DNA of 64,000 nt from UBA6898 sp964463135. GTDB taxonomy: Bacteria; Nitrospirota; Thermodesulfovibrionia; Thermodesulfovibrionales; UBA6898. The notes under the pieces are model-generated. The model searched no databases and was not told the DNA's origin. It saw nothing but the letters and a program-made list of their open reading frames with translations. Made by a program: the position numbers and the translations under genes. The stretch is from the NCBI GenBank assembly GCA_964463135.1, contig CAYXBA010000006.1, forward strand, positions 1 through 64,000. Reading direction: 5' to 3'. Shown here in pieces: positions 1 to 7,900 of the stretch (the stretch's first letter is position 1; each line of letters begins with the position of its first letter).

Positions 1-181
1 TGCTTGAGAGGATGGCCGCCTGATGGCTTTTTACACACCTATTGACAAGACCTCATCAAACGTCTGAGGTTTATATTGTTAACTGTTTTATGGATGTCCT
101 GAGGTGCCTGTTTTCAGGTTGTCACCATGGAGTTTGCTTGCCACCCAGCCCCCTTTTTCTTATCCATGAACACGGTAACCT
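1..181. other. Gene-free leader upstream of prmC with a possible tail of an upstream gene
   Basis: One plus-strand frame at the very edge reads L-E-R-M-A-A then TGA (bases 3-23). It could be the end of an upstream gene; prfA often precedes prmC, but six residues cannot prove that. A weak inverted repeat (CCTCA/TGAGG) lies near base 50. Nothing else is recognisable before the prmC start. Confidence 0.25.
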
Positions 182-1078
182 ATGAGACTGCTTGAGCTGT
201 TAAGAAAATCGACTGACTATCTCGAAGCGGCAGGCATTGACGATGCCCTGTCTGATGCGGAGATGCTTGTCTTTCATGTTTTCAACATGGACCGGCTCGA
301 TGCATATGTCGAGAATCCTGAAATTAGGAGTGCGGATTCTGCGAAGGTCAGAAGGCTGCTTAAGCGAAGGCTCAAGGGCGAGCCTGTCCAGTATATCATC
401 GGCTCTATCGACTTCCTTGGCCTGACCATAAGGGTCGGGCAGGGTGTGCTGATACCAAGACCTGAGACAGAACTGCTGGTTGAGGAAGTGATAAAGACTG
501 TTCAAGGTTCAAAGTTCAAAGTTCAGGAGTCTCTTCTTAACGTCGAATATAGAACATCGAACATAGAACATCTTTTGATTCTCGATCTTTGCACCGGTAC
601 CGGCTGCATTGCCCTGTCGCTTGCCAGGGAGTTTCCTGACGCAAAAGTGTATGGCACTGATCTGTCAATAGATGCGCTTGTCTATGCAGAGAAGAATGCA
701 GAGGCTAACAGGATCGGGAATATTCAGTTCTTTCGGGGATCGCTCTTTGAGCCGGTAAAGGGGAAGAAGTTCGATATTATTACTGCCAATCCTCCGTATA
801 TCAGGAGGGACGAGATAGAGACCCTGCAGCGCGAAATTCGGGACTGGGAGCCTGTTGCTGCGCTCGATGGAGGCATGGACGGCATGGATTTCTATCGTGC
901 CATTCTTTCTTCTGCAGGCGGTTTTCTTAATCCCGGAGGATTTATATTTCTCGAGCTTGGGTACGACCAGGCTGAAGCTGTGCAGAAGGTCGCCCGCGCA
1001 GAAGGCTTCCGGAACGTAACGGTCATTAATGATTATGCCGGGATCGGAAGGATTCTGAAGGCTAAGCAGGTTGGTTAA
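182..1078 (+). CDS. prmC: Peptide chain release factor N5-glutamine methyltransferase PrmC
   Basis: Uses S-adenosylmethionine to methylate the glutamine of the GGQ motif of release factors RF1 and RF2 in the cytoplasm. The 298 residues contain an N-terminal helical domain (about 1-85), a SAM-binding motif DLCTGTGC (about 135-142) and the catalytic NPPY (about 203-206). Residues 107-130 are not family sequence: they are encoded by two runs of tandem heptamers (500-572) inserted between the N-terminal domain and the methyltransferase fold, without breaking the frame. The gene converges on the FAD dehydrogenase, with the two stop codons overlapping by 4 bp. Family assignment is firm; the insert most likely forms a surface loop. 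Confidence 0.95.
   Translation: MRLLELLRKSTDYLEAAGIDDALSDAEMLVFHVFNMDRLDAYVENPEIRSADSAKVRRLLKRRLKGEPVQYIIGSIDFLGLTIRVGQGVLIPRPETELLVEEVIKTVQGSKFKVQESLLNVEYRTSNIEHLLILDLCTGTGCIALSLAREFPDAKVYGTDLSIDALVYAEKNAEANRIGNIQFFRGSLFEPVKGKKFDIITANPPYIRRDEIETLQREIRDWEPVAALDGGMDGMDFYRAILSSAGGFLNPGGFIFLELGYDQAEAVQKVARAEGFRNVTVINDYAGIGRILKAKQVG
500..572 (+). repeat. Two heptamer tandem arrays inside prmC
   Basis: Array one (500-527) is four consecutive 7-mers: GTTCAAG, GTTCAAA, GTTCAAA, GTTCAGG. Array two (545-572) is four more: GAATATA, GAACATC, GAACATA, GAACATC. The 7-nt period is out of phase with codons, yet the reading frame remains open through both. They resemble the short tandemly repeated sequences described in some cyanobacteria and are found at other places in this window. 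Confidence 0.85.
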
Positions 1079-2613
1079 GAATTACTCTCAATAATATGCA
1101 GGGCAGCCTTTATACCGTCAGCGCCGCTTGATATGATGCCCCCGGAGCAGCCGCTGCCTTCTCCGGCGATATAGAGATTTTCGATGCCGACGCAGCGCTG
1201 ATCTTTTTCCCGTATGACCTGGATCGGCGCTGAGGTCTTGCTCTCAAGCCCCATGATAGTGCCTGTTTCGAACCCCTGTATCTTTCTGCTGAAATCCCTG
1301 AGGCCTTCTCTGATAGCGCTGCTTATCTCAGCAGGCAGCAGTTCCCATAGGTCTGCCGGTTTCAGTCCGAGCGGATAGCTCGATTCAACGATCTCTGCCT
1401 GTTCCTTCTGATCAATAAAATTCTTGATGCTGCAGAAGGGGGCAGCAAAACCACGAGAATATTGATGAAAACGTTCTTCAAGGGTCTGGACCCAGCCAAG
1501 GGCTTCTTCAGGGGATGACTCCCTGCCTATGAGTCTGTCAGGATGAATGCCGGATACGCAGGCTGCGTTGGCGAACTTCTCATTTCTGTTGTACCTGCTC
1601 ATGCCGTTTACGATATTGGTATTGTGATAAGCCGTTGCAGGGACAATAGTACCTCCGGGGCACATGCAGAAGGTATAGACCGGGAGTCTGTTGTCTCCGG
1701 GAGAGGTGAGGCGGTATTCAGCTGCCTTTACACCGGGAAGTGTTTCCCTGCCCCACTGCGCCTTGTTTATGATCCGTTGGGGATGTTCCACTCTGCTGCC
1801 GAGGGCGAAATTCTTTGTGCGGAACTGAATGCCCCTCCTGATCAGCATGCGGTATGTCTCGTAAGCAGAATGTCCCGGAGCAATAATGAAATAGTCAGCC
1901 TCCATTGAGCCTGATGAGGTGATCGCTTCAATCACCTTGCCGCTTTCTATCTTTAGGTCTTGAAGCAGTGTTTCAAACAGGATCTGTCCGCCCAGAGCGC
2001 TGAAGGCCTCCCGCAGATTTCTGACGATCTTGCTGAGATTATCACTCCCCAGATGGGGATGTGCCATGTAGCCTATTTCTTCCGGGGCTCCCGCGCTGAT
2101 ATAGCTCTCCAATATGAACTGCCGTTCTTTTGATATATGCTTGGATCGTGACGTTAATTTCCCGTCCGAGAATGTGCCTGCGCCGCCTTCGCCAAAGGCA
2201 TAATTGGCCGAAGGATTAAAGTCCCCAGTCTTCTCGAACTCCCTGATCTTCTCAGCCCTTGTATGGACCTCAGCGCCTCGTTCGATCAGCGTGACAACAA
2301 ATCCGGCCTTCTGCAGAACATACGCTGAAAAGAACCCGGCAGGACCGCTGCCGACAACAACCGCCTTTTCCTTTCTCTTCTGATACGGGATATCCAGAGA
2401 CGGGTAAAGCAGCGGAGCGCCTCCGTCGAGTTCATCTGACAAAGCCACCACCTTTATAAGCCAGTGGATATTCGCCTTCTTTCTTGCATCAAGGCTCTTG
2501 TTCTCTATCTGATAGGTGAAGTCGTGTATGCCGAGCTGTTTTGCAATGCCCTGTCTCAGATCATCCTCATGGTAGTCAGCAGGCAGCTGCAATGAAATTT
2601 CGCGGTATCCCAT
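1075..2613 (-). CDS. FAD-dependent dehydrogenase, COG2509-type
   Basis: A 512-residue flavoprotein of the uncharacterised COG2509 family. A dinucleotide-binding motif VVGSGPAGFFSAY lies at about residues 87-99, unusually far in, after an N-terminal domain of about 80 residues that is typical of this family. A second FAD-contact segment near the C-terminus reads LYIAGEGSGCSGGI. There is no signal peptide, so it should be cytoplasmic. Substrate and physiological role are unknown, and the neighbours (prmC, a membrane ferredoxin) give no clear clue. The ATG at 2613 is preceded by a modest AAAGG. It is a stand-alone minus-strand gene between two plus-strand genes. Confidence 0.85.
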   Translation of the reverse strand: MGYREISLQLPADYHEDDLRQGIAKQLGIHDFTYQIENKSLDARKKANIHWLIKVVALSDELDGGAPLLYPSLDIPYQKRKEKAVVVGSGPAGFFSAYVLQKAGFVVTLIERGAEVHTRAEKIREFEKTGDFNPSANYAFGEGGAGTFSDGKLTSRSKHISKERQFILESYISAGAPEEIGYMAHPHLGSDNLSKIVRNLREAFSALGGQILFETLLQDLKIESGKVIEAITSSGSMEADYFIIAPGHSAYETYRMLIRRGIQFRTKNFALGSRVEHPQRIINKAQWGRETLPGVKAAEYRLTSPGDNRLPVYTFCMCPGGTIVPATAYHNTNIVNGMSRYNRNEKFANAACVSGIHPDRLIGRESSPEEALGWVQTLEERFHQYSRGFAAPFCSIKNFIDQKEQAEIVESSYPLGLKPADLWELLPAEISSAIREGLRDFSRKIQGFETGTIMGLESKTSAPIQVIREKDQRCVGIENLYIAGEGSGCSGGIISSGADGIKAALHIIESNS

Positions 2614-2785
2614 AATGGTATTTTACCTTTAATGGGAAGAACAGAAACAGAGGTATTCACTTGTCAGGATGAAAATAATAGGGAAATAGAAAAGCGTGGG
2701 GAAGAAGGATCACTCCTGAAGTCCGAAAGGAGCTGCTATGGCATAGATCATATATTCATCTGCCGCTTTTTATTACACTATACGC

Positions 2786-3811
2786 ATGGAAAAGATCGAC
2801 CGGGCGTATGTGCGGTATCTGCGCTATACAATACAGTGGGGGATAATACTCTTCCTGCTCTATGCAGGTTATCGATTCTTTGTCTTCACTGACCACTTTC
2901 TTGCCATGGGAGTGCTGCCGGCCGGAGGTGCAGAAGAGGTATTAAAGAACCGGTTCCCTGCAGTTGAAGGTTTTCTTCCGATCGGAGCGCTTATGGGTCT
3001 TAAGCTCTGGATCATGGAAGGCGTATTCGACCGCATCCATCCTGCAGGTCTGGTCATTTTTACTGCAGCTATTATCATGGCCCTTGTTCTGAAAAAAGGG
3101 TTCTGCGGATGGATATGTCCTGTGGGCGCCATCTCTGACACTGTCTGGAAACTCGGCAAAAAGATCTTCGGCAGAAATTTCTCCGTTCCCCGCTATGCTG
3201 ACTATTGTCTGAGATCCGTGAAATATCTTCTTATGGCATTCTTTATTTACGTGATCATCCTGAAGATGCCCGCGCCTGCTATCTATCGCTTTCTTGAGAA
3301 CGACTACTACAAGATAGCGGATGTGAAGATGCTCTTCTTTTTTACGGAGATGACAAGAACAACCATGATCTCCCTGTCACTGCTCTTTGTCCTTTCGCTG
3401 TTCTACAAGAATTTCTGGTGCAGATATCTCTGCCCTTACGGTGCGCTTCTCGGACTGCTGAGCCTAATGAGTCCGCTTAAGATCAGGAGGAATGAACAGG
3501 CATGCATCCACTGCAGGAAGTGTACGGAAAATTGCCCATCGCTTTTGCCGGTGGAAACGCTGATGCAGGTGAGATCTCCGGAATGCACCGGATGCCTCAC
3601 CTGCGTGAGTCATTGTCCGGCAAAGGGTGCGCTTGATATTGCTCTGCCCGGCAGGAAGGCGTGGCATCCATTTCTGTTCGTCTGCCTTATCGTTGTCCTT
3701 TTTTTCGGGGGCGTTACTCTTGCAAAACTGACAGGCAGATGGGACTCCTCGGTCTCTTATCAGGATTACCAGCGCATCATTCCGCAGGCCAAACTTCTCG
3801 ATCATCCCTAA
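2786..3811 (+). CDS. Membrane-bound polyferredoxin (NapH/RdxA-like 4Fe-4S protein)
   Basis: A 341-residue integral membrane iron-sulfur protein. It has about five hydrophobic segments and two membrane-proximal CxxxCP motifs (FCGWICP and WCRYLCP), followed by two cytoplasmic-type 4Fe-4S clusters (CIHCRKCTENCP and CTGCLTCVSHCP), then a C-terminal transmembrane helix. This layout is that of NapH/CcoG-like proteins that pass electrons from the quinone pool. No partner oxidoreductase is adjacent, so the electron acceptor is unknown. No good Shine-Dalgarno is seen before the ATG at 2786. Whether it serves a nitrate reductase, cytochrome assembly or another system cannot be decided here. Confidence 0.85.
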   Translation: MEKIDRAYVRYLRYTIQWGIILFLLYAGYRFFVFTDHFLAMGVLPAGGAEEVLKNRFPAVEGFLPIGALMGLKLWIMEGVFDRIHPAGLVIFTAAIIMALVLKKGFCGWICPVGAISDTVWKLGKKIFGRNFSVPRYADYCLRSVKYLLMAFFIYVIILKMPAPAIYRFLENDYYKIADVKMLFFFTEMTRTTMISLSLLFVLSLFYKNFWCRYLCPYGALLGLLSLMSPLKIRRNEQACIHCRKCTENCPSLLPVETLMQVRSPECTGCLTCVSHCPAKGALDIALPGRKAWHPFLFVCLIVVLFFGGVTLAKLTGRWDSSVSYQDYQRIIPQAKLLDHP

Positions 3812-3876
3812 ATAATCAGGGCAACAAGAGAAACTCCTGCTGCCCTGTTTGAGCTTTCTAACCTTATGCTGACTAT

Positions 3877-4518
3877 TTAATTGAGGTCGTCTGCACGCTT
3901 GAACTGCTGGTCTGCGTATTGTACCAATCTGATCTGTTTCTGAGCTTGCATGACCTTAGTTGCGTATGCGGAGGTGCCCCCCACATAACGGATGAGCGCC
4001 TTCCGGAGGTCATTCGTTTCCGACAGATAGGTCGTAAGCACATGAGCACCCGCCGCTATGTTGCCGGATATCTTATACAGATCTTCCTTTTCAGTGATGA
4101 TGCCCTGCTTTTTCAGTTCTTTCAGCCAGACGCCCGGCATGATCCCCATAAGGCCGATCGCACCCTTGTCGCTTTCAACATGCGGATTAAAGTTGGACTC
4201 TACCATGCAGATCGCAAGGATCAGGTCCCTGTTGCCGGTTATTGCTGCTGCGTTATAGACCTTTGTCAATACGTGCTCCGGCATGGAAGAGTTTTCAGCC
4301 ATCCAGTCCAGGATCTTCTGTTTTGTTAAACCATTTGGATCCATGCTACTTTGATCCATGGATGAGAATGAACTCGCATTTGTACGTTCACCCGGAACTA
4401 TTAATGCCAGAGCCAGAGAAAAGGTGACCATGGCAGCGAGGATCAGGAAAACATATGGTACCAACGATGCCCGGCCGGACTCTGCACCATGTGACTCAAT
4501 CATCCTGTCTTTCATCAT
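3877..4518 (-). CDS. Membrane-anchored lytic transglycosylase (SLT domain)
   Basis: Cleaves the glycan strand of peptidoglycan in the periplasm. A short N-terminal cytoplasmic stretch is followed by one membrane helix (about residues 22-42), a linker, and an SLT fold containing the catalytic-glutamate motif MVESNFNP followed by GAIGLMGIMP, where many relatives have GLMQ. A Y-V-G-G-T segment matches the YNGG region. The start is placed at 4518 rather than 4542 because a strong AAGGAGG lies five bases upstream of it. A perfect palindrome sits 43-65 bp upstream. The protein is short (213 residues), so it is probably a minimal enzyme. Confidence 0.85.
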   Translation of the reverse strand: MMKDRMIESHGAESGRASLVPYVFLILAAMVTFSLALALIVPGERTNASSFSSMDQSSMDPNGLTKQKILDWMAENSSMPEHVLTKVYNAAAITGNRDLILAICMVESNFNPHVESDKGAIGLMGIMPGVWLKELKKQGIITEKEDLYKISGNIAAGAHVLTTYLSETNDLRKALIRYVGGTSAYATKVMQAQKQIRLVQYADQQFKRADDLN

Positions 4519-4560
4519 ATATACCTCCTTATGACCTGCCATTAAAACAATTCCATCGGC

Positions 4561-4583
4561 CCATAACGTTCCGAACGTTATGG
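4561..4583. promoter_or_regulatory. Perfect 11-bp inverted repeat upstream of the lytic transglycosylase
   Basis: CCATAACGTTC and GAACGTTATGG are separated by a single C. The compact, one-base-centred symmetry looks like a dimeric regulator operator rather than a terminator, since no T-run follows. It lies 43-65 bp before the transglycosylase start, a position suited to promoter control. The regulator is unknown. Confidence 0.4.
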
Positions 4584-4778
4584 CCTTGTAATAACCCTGT
4601 TTATTATCTTATTGGCTGCATTGAACATATGGGAAAAAGCGTGATGAGCCGGGTTGTTTTACGGAAGATCTGTATGAATTGATGTGCAGTTATTAAACCA
4701 TAGAGACGGGGGTCTTTGTCAACTTTTCAAGGCGAAAAAAGCTGCAGGATGGCTGATCTGACGATGAGCTGTGCGCAT

Positions 4779-4806
4779 AAAAAGATCCGCCAACAGGCTC
4801 CGGATC
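4779..4806 (-). terminator. Intrinsic terminator after the HicB-like gene
   Basis: Read on the minus strand, GATCCG pairs with CGGATC across an 11-nt loop and is followed at once by TTTTT. The first arm overlaps the stop codon of the HicB-like gene. Confidence 0.65.
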
Positions 4807-4963
4807 AGTCGTCGCACCTGCAGGGGTAATAGATCTTTAAAGCGGCCTGGATCTTTGCGAGGGCCTCCTGTTGGGTCTTGCCCTTCATACGGACGCCGGG
4901 GAGATCCTTTGCCTCGGCAACCCACATGTTGTCATCGTCCTGGTAGATCAGAAATTCTCTCAT
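4805..4963 (-). CDS. HicB-like small protein, apparently without HicA
   Basis: A 52-residue protein matching the HicB/UPF0150 half-RNase-H fold: it begins MREFLIYQDDDNMWVAEAKD, continues LPGVRMKGKTQQEAL, and has a terminal helix. Family members are mostly antitoxins of HicA toxins or free-standing proteins. No HicA-like reading frame flanks it: upstream is a palindromic repeat and downstream a terminator. The start at ATG 4963 is chosen because the conserved strand begins there; an in-frame ATG at 5026 would add 21 residues encoded partly by the neighbouring repeat. It is probably an orphan, and its function is uncertain. Confidence 0.6.
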   Translation of the reverse strand: MREFLIYQDDDNMWVAEAKDLPGVRMKGKTQQEALAKIQAALKIYYPCRCDD

Positions 4964-5022
4964 GTCAGAAATATACCATATTTTGGTTATGCTAAAGCAC
5001 TGCTTCTGTATTATTCCAGGTT

Positions 5023-5126
5023 GCATTCAAAATGATAACAAGGCGGCAAGGAGAAAGCGACGCAGGCATACTGTTTGTTATGTTGAGGAGCTGACGACGT
5101 AGCCAACGCGGTTTGCGTTTGAATGC
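5023..5126. repeat. About 104-bp inverted-repeat-bounded element upstream of murA
   Basis: Bounded by GCATTCAAA (5023-5031) and TTTGAATGC (5118-5126). The interior contains a segment reading AAGGCGGCAAGGAG whose complement resembles the TTGCCCGCCTTGC segment of the element at 10049-10166. That suggests the two belong to one loosely conserved family. It carries no coding sequence. Confidence 0.55.
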
Positions 5127-5168
5127 GACTTGGAATTACAATACCGAAAAAGACGTACGGAGGTTCAT

Positions 5169-6422
5169 CTGGACAAGCTTGTAATCAGGGGCGGCAAAAG
5201 GCTGAAGGGCAGTGTTACGATCAGCGGGTCGAAGAATGCTGCGCTGCCGATCATGGCTGCAACCCTCCTTGCCCCCGGCGAACATATCCTGAAGAATGTG
5301 CCGCATCTCAGAGATGTTTCGACCATGGGGCGGCTCATTGCAAACCTCGGCGCAGGCTTTCACCTCGAAAAGAACAAGGCGATCCTGGACTGCACCACTA
5401 TAAAGAATTTCGAGGCACCGTATGACCTGGTCAGCACCATGCGCGCGTCCGTACTTGTGTTAGGCCCTCTTGTTGCCCGGCTCGGCAAGGCAAAGGTATC
5501 GCTGCCCGGCGGATGCGCGATCGGGGCACGCCCGATAAACCTGCATCTTATGGGACTTGAAAAGATGGGTGCTGTTATCACCCTCGATTCGGGGTATGTG
5601 ATCGCAAAGGCAAAGAAGCTGAAGGGCGCACATATTTATTTTGACATGCCGACCGTGACCGGCACAGAGAACCTGATGATGGCCGCAACGCTGGCAGTGG
5701 GAAAGACCTTCCTGGAGAATGCGGCACGCGAGCCAGAAGTGGTTGATCTTGCCGATGCCCTCATTTCGATGGGGGCGAAGATAAAGGGTGCAGGTGAGAG
5801 CATTATCGAGATCGAAGGGGTCAGGAAGCTGAGACCGCTCAGGCATACGGTCATTCCGGACAGAATAGAGACGGGTACGTTCATGGCAATAGCAGGCATA
5901 ACCGGCGGCGATATCACCATTAAGAACTGCAGGCCTGACCATCTCGATGCCGTGATCAACAAGCTGACTGATACCGGCATTGTCTTTAAGCCGGTGAGCA
6001 AGGGCATCAGGGCGATCGGTCCGCAGAGGCTGAAGGCAGTGAGCACAACGACCATGCCCTATCCGGGGTTCCCGACCGACATGCAGGCCCAGCTCATGGC
6101 GATGATGTGTATTGCCGAAGGCACCAGCGTGATATCAGAAAAGATATTCGAGAACCGGTTCATGCACGTTGCAGAACTCAAGAGGATGGGCTCTGATATC
6201 TCGATCGACGGCGGCATCGCGACGATCAAAGGCGAAAAGAAGATAAAGGGCGCTCCGCTCATGGCAACTGATCTGAGGGCGAGCGCATCGCTCATTGTGG
6301 CTGCCCTCGCTGCGGAGGGCGAGACAACGATAAAGAGGATATACCACCTTGACCGGGGTTACGAGAAGATCGAAGAAAAACTGAAAAAGATCGGGGCTGA
6401 CTGTACGCGGGAAAAAGAATAA
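5169..6422 (+). CDS. murA: UDP-N-acetylglucosamine 1-carboxyvinyltransferase MurA, likely CTG start
   Basis: Catalyses the first committed step of peptidoglycan synthesis, transferring enolpyruvate to UDP-GlcNAc. The sequence DKLVIRGGKRLKG at the start, the Lys-Asn pair in SGSKNAALP and the active-site cysteine in LPGGCAIGARP are all present. The likely start is CTG at 5169: a perfect GGAGG (5159-5163) lies five bases upstream, the product is 417 residues (E. coli MurA has 419), and the catalytic cysteine falls at residue 116 (115 in E. coli). The alternative TTG at 5130 would add 13 unconserved residues and has no ribosome binding site. The gene follows directly on the palindromic element ending at 5126. 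Confidence 0.93.
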   Translation: MDKLVIRGGKRLKGSVTISGSKNAALPIMAATLLAPGEHILKNVPHLRDVSTMGRLIANLGAGFHLEKNKAILDCTTIKNFEAPYDLVSTMRASVLVLGPLVARLGKAKVSLPGGCAIGARPINLHLMGLEKMGAVITLDSGYVIAKAKKLKGAHIYFDMPTVTGTENLMMAATLAVGKTFLENAAREPEVVDLADALISMGAKIKGAGESIIEIEGVRKLRPLRHTVIPDRIETGTFMAIAGITGGDITIKNCRPDHLDAVINKLTDTGIVFKPVSKGIRAIGPQRLKAVSTTTMPYPGFPTDMQAQLMAMMCIAEGTSVISEKIFENRFMHVAELKRMGSDISIDGGIATIKGEKKIKGAPLMATDLRASASLIVAALAAEGETTIKRIYHLDRGYEKIEEKLKKIGADCTREKE

Positions 6423-6502
6423 GTCACGTAACGAGACAATATGTGACCGCAGGCTTGGGCTGTGGTTTTACGCTTTTATGCATACTGCGGTAATATAGTT
6501 AT

Positions 6503-7174
6503 ATGAAAAGAGTTGTATTGTCCCTCTGTATTCTCCTGTCGCTTGCTGCGAGTTCCGATGCCCAGCCGGCGATACATTTTGATCACAGCACCTACGATTT
6601 CCCTGAGATCGACCAGGAAGATCAGGTCGAACATGTATTTGCATTTGCCAATGCAGGGGACCGGGAACTGGTGATAGAAAAACTTGATGCTTCCTGAGGA
6701 TGCACATCGGTAGCGGCTAGTTCCAGCCGCCTGCAGCCGGGAGAGAAAGGACAGATCAATGTGTCTGTTGATATCAGGAGCAGGACAGGGAAGATCACCA
6801 AGACCATTCAGGTATATACCAACGATCCGAAAAACCCGGTCACGAAATTAACCATCCGGATGCATATTAACGATCATGTTCATCTGAATCAGTACAGATC
6901 AGTCGAGATATTCAGCGAAAAATGCAGGAGCTGCCACGTTGACCAGGGCAGGGGTAAATCGGGATGGGATCTTTTCAGGGCGGACTGTTTCATGTGCCAT
7001 AATGCAGGCAAATACTCGTCACTCACGGAAATGAGCAAGAAGCCGAAAGAGCAGCTGCGCAGGATCATTCGGGAAGGCCTTGAGAATACTCTCATGCCGG
7101 GCTGGGCAGCAGCGGCAGGCGGTCCTTTGGACGATGTGGAAATCAGATCGCTGATCGATTTTATTAAGCAATAA
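6503..7174 (+). CDS. Selenoprotein: DUF1573 domain fused to a diheme cytochrome c domain (UGA 6695 = Sec)
   Basis: One reading frame of 223 residues interrupted by a single TGA at 6695-6697. It has a signal peptide (about 1-20), then a DUF1573 Ig-like domain (about 22-130). It ends in a cytochrome domain with two haem motifs, CRSCH (141-145) and CFMCH (162-166), and a possible methionine ligand in LMPGW. The family's conserved S-C-G-C-T motif reads S-UGA-G-C-T here, placing Sec at residue 65 and Cys at 67. Homology continues without shift after the UGA. A perfect hairpin follows at the expected distance (6713-6730). It is predicted to be periplasmic. No Shine-Dalgarno is visible, and a TATAGT box lies only three bases before the ATG. 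The redox or metal role of the Sec-Cys pair is inferred. Confidence 0.85.
6713..6730 (+). promoter_or_regulatory. Candidate bacterial SECIS element of the DUF1573 selenoprotein
   Basis: GCGGCT pairs perfectly with AGCCGC around the loop AGTTCC. The loop begins 21 nt after the UGA and has G in its second position. Both features match known bacterial SECIS hairpins bound by SelB. The hairpin lies inside the coding sequence, as bacterial SECIS elements do. Confidence 0.75.
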
Positions 7175-7233
7175 AAACCTTTTTCGAGCTGTATCTGCAA
7201 CGTCGATCGAGAGACGCCTGCCAATAAGACAAC

Positions 7234-7704
7234 TCAGATATTTTCGAAGTTCTTGTACGACTCCATGACATAGTCAGGGACGATCTTAAGGGCCTGGGTT
7301 GCTTCGCGAAGCCGTCTGCAGAGAGTTACGATGATCGAACGGTATATCTTGACCGCAAGTTCCCTGTCATGCGCCAGGACCTGTTCGAACTTGTCTGCAG
7401 CAAGCCTGATCAGGGCAGTATCCGTGGCTGCGACAATGGTGGCAGAACGCGGCCCCTTGTCGATAAAAGCGATCTCGCCGAGCGGCTCGCCTGCTTCAAC
7501 AGTCTCAAGGTGGGTGCCGCTTTTTATGACCCTGACGCTGCCGGACTTTACGATATAGATGGCATCGCAGGCAGCACCTTCCTGCATAATCTCCTCCCCC
7601 TCCCTGAAGGTTACCGTATCAGTAAGGATGTTGATCTTGATCAGTTCGCCGGTGGAGAGGTCTTTCAGAAAAGAGATGCTGCGAAGGAGATCCATGTTTT
7701 CCAT
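7234..7704 (-). CDS. Cyclic nucleotide-binding domain protein
   Basis: A 156-residue protein made almost entirely of one cNMP-binding beta-roll: FREGEEIMQEGAACDAIYIV, then a phosphate-binding-cassette-like GEPLGEIAFIDKGPRSATI. It ends with a helix and has no helix-turn-helix or enzymatic domain, so it is not a complete Crp-type regulator. It may sense a nucleotide and act on a protein partner. The start is ATG 7704 (MENMDLL), preceded by GAGGTGA; a longer open frame upstream merely reads through the tRNA-Leu and is not protein. No partner gene is adjacent. Confidence 0.8.
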   Translation of the reverse strand: MENMDLLRSISFLKDLSTGELIKINILTDTVTFREGEEIMQEGAACDAIYIVKSGSVRVIKSGTHLETVEAGEPLGEIAFIDKGPRSATIVAATDTALIRLAADKFEQVLAHDRELAVKIYRSIIVTLCRRLREATQALKIVPDYVMESYKNFENI

Positions 7705-7762
7705 TAATGTCACCTCATGATGTGAAAAGTGAATCGGGAACAACACCTGCTGAGGAAAAAGT

Positions 7763-7849
7763 TGGTGCCGAAGGGGGGATTCGAACCCCCACAGCGTTTC
7801 CACCGCCAGAACCTGAATCTGGTGCGTCTGCCAGTTCCGCCACTTCGGC
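7763..7849 (-). tRNA. tRNA-Leu (anticodon CAG)
   Basis: The minus strand folds as a class II tRNA. The acceptor GCCGAAG pairs with CTTCGGC, followed by A and an encoded CCA. The anticodon stem CCAGA/TCTGG encloses the loop TTCAGGT with CAG at positions 34-36. A long variable arm and a GGTTCGAATCC T-loop are present. It lies between spoT and the cNMP-binding gene. Confidence 0.95.
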
Positions 7850-7900
7850 AATAACGGATATATTAAGCTCCGCAGATGATCTTGTCAACCTGCGGAAAAC

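Noticed and set aside
2632..2892. Open frame overlapping the start of the polyferredoxin gene
   Set aside because: No recognisable protein features, and it conflicts with the clear polyferredoxin frame.
5130..5168. TTG 5130 as the murA start
   Set aside because: No ribosome binding site, 13 unconserved residues, and it lies against the edge of a repeat element; CTG 5169 has GGAGG and fits family length.
6695..6697. Alternative genetic code with UGA as a sense codon
   Set aside because: Many genes here end at TGA (bioA, dprA, pilY1, topA and others) at the right family length, so UGA is normally a stop.
7705..7851. N-terminal extension of the cyclic-nucleotide-binding protein beginning MPKWRNWQTHQIQV
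   Set aside because: It is read through the tRNA-Leu gene; such peptides are known false translations of tRNA genes.
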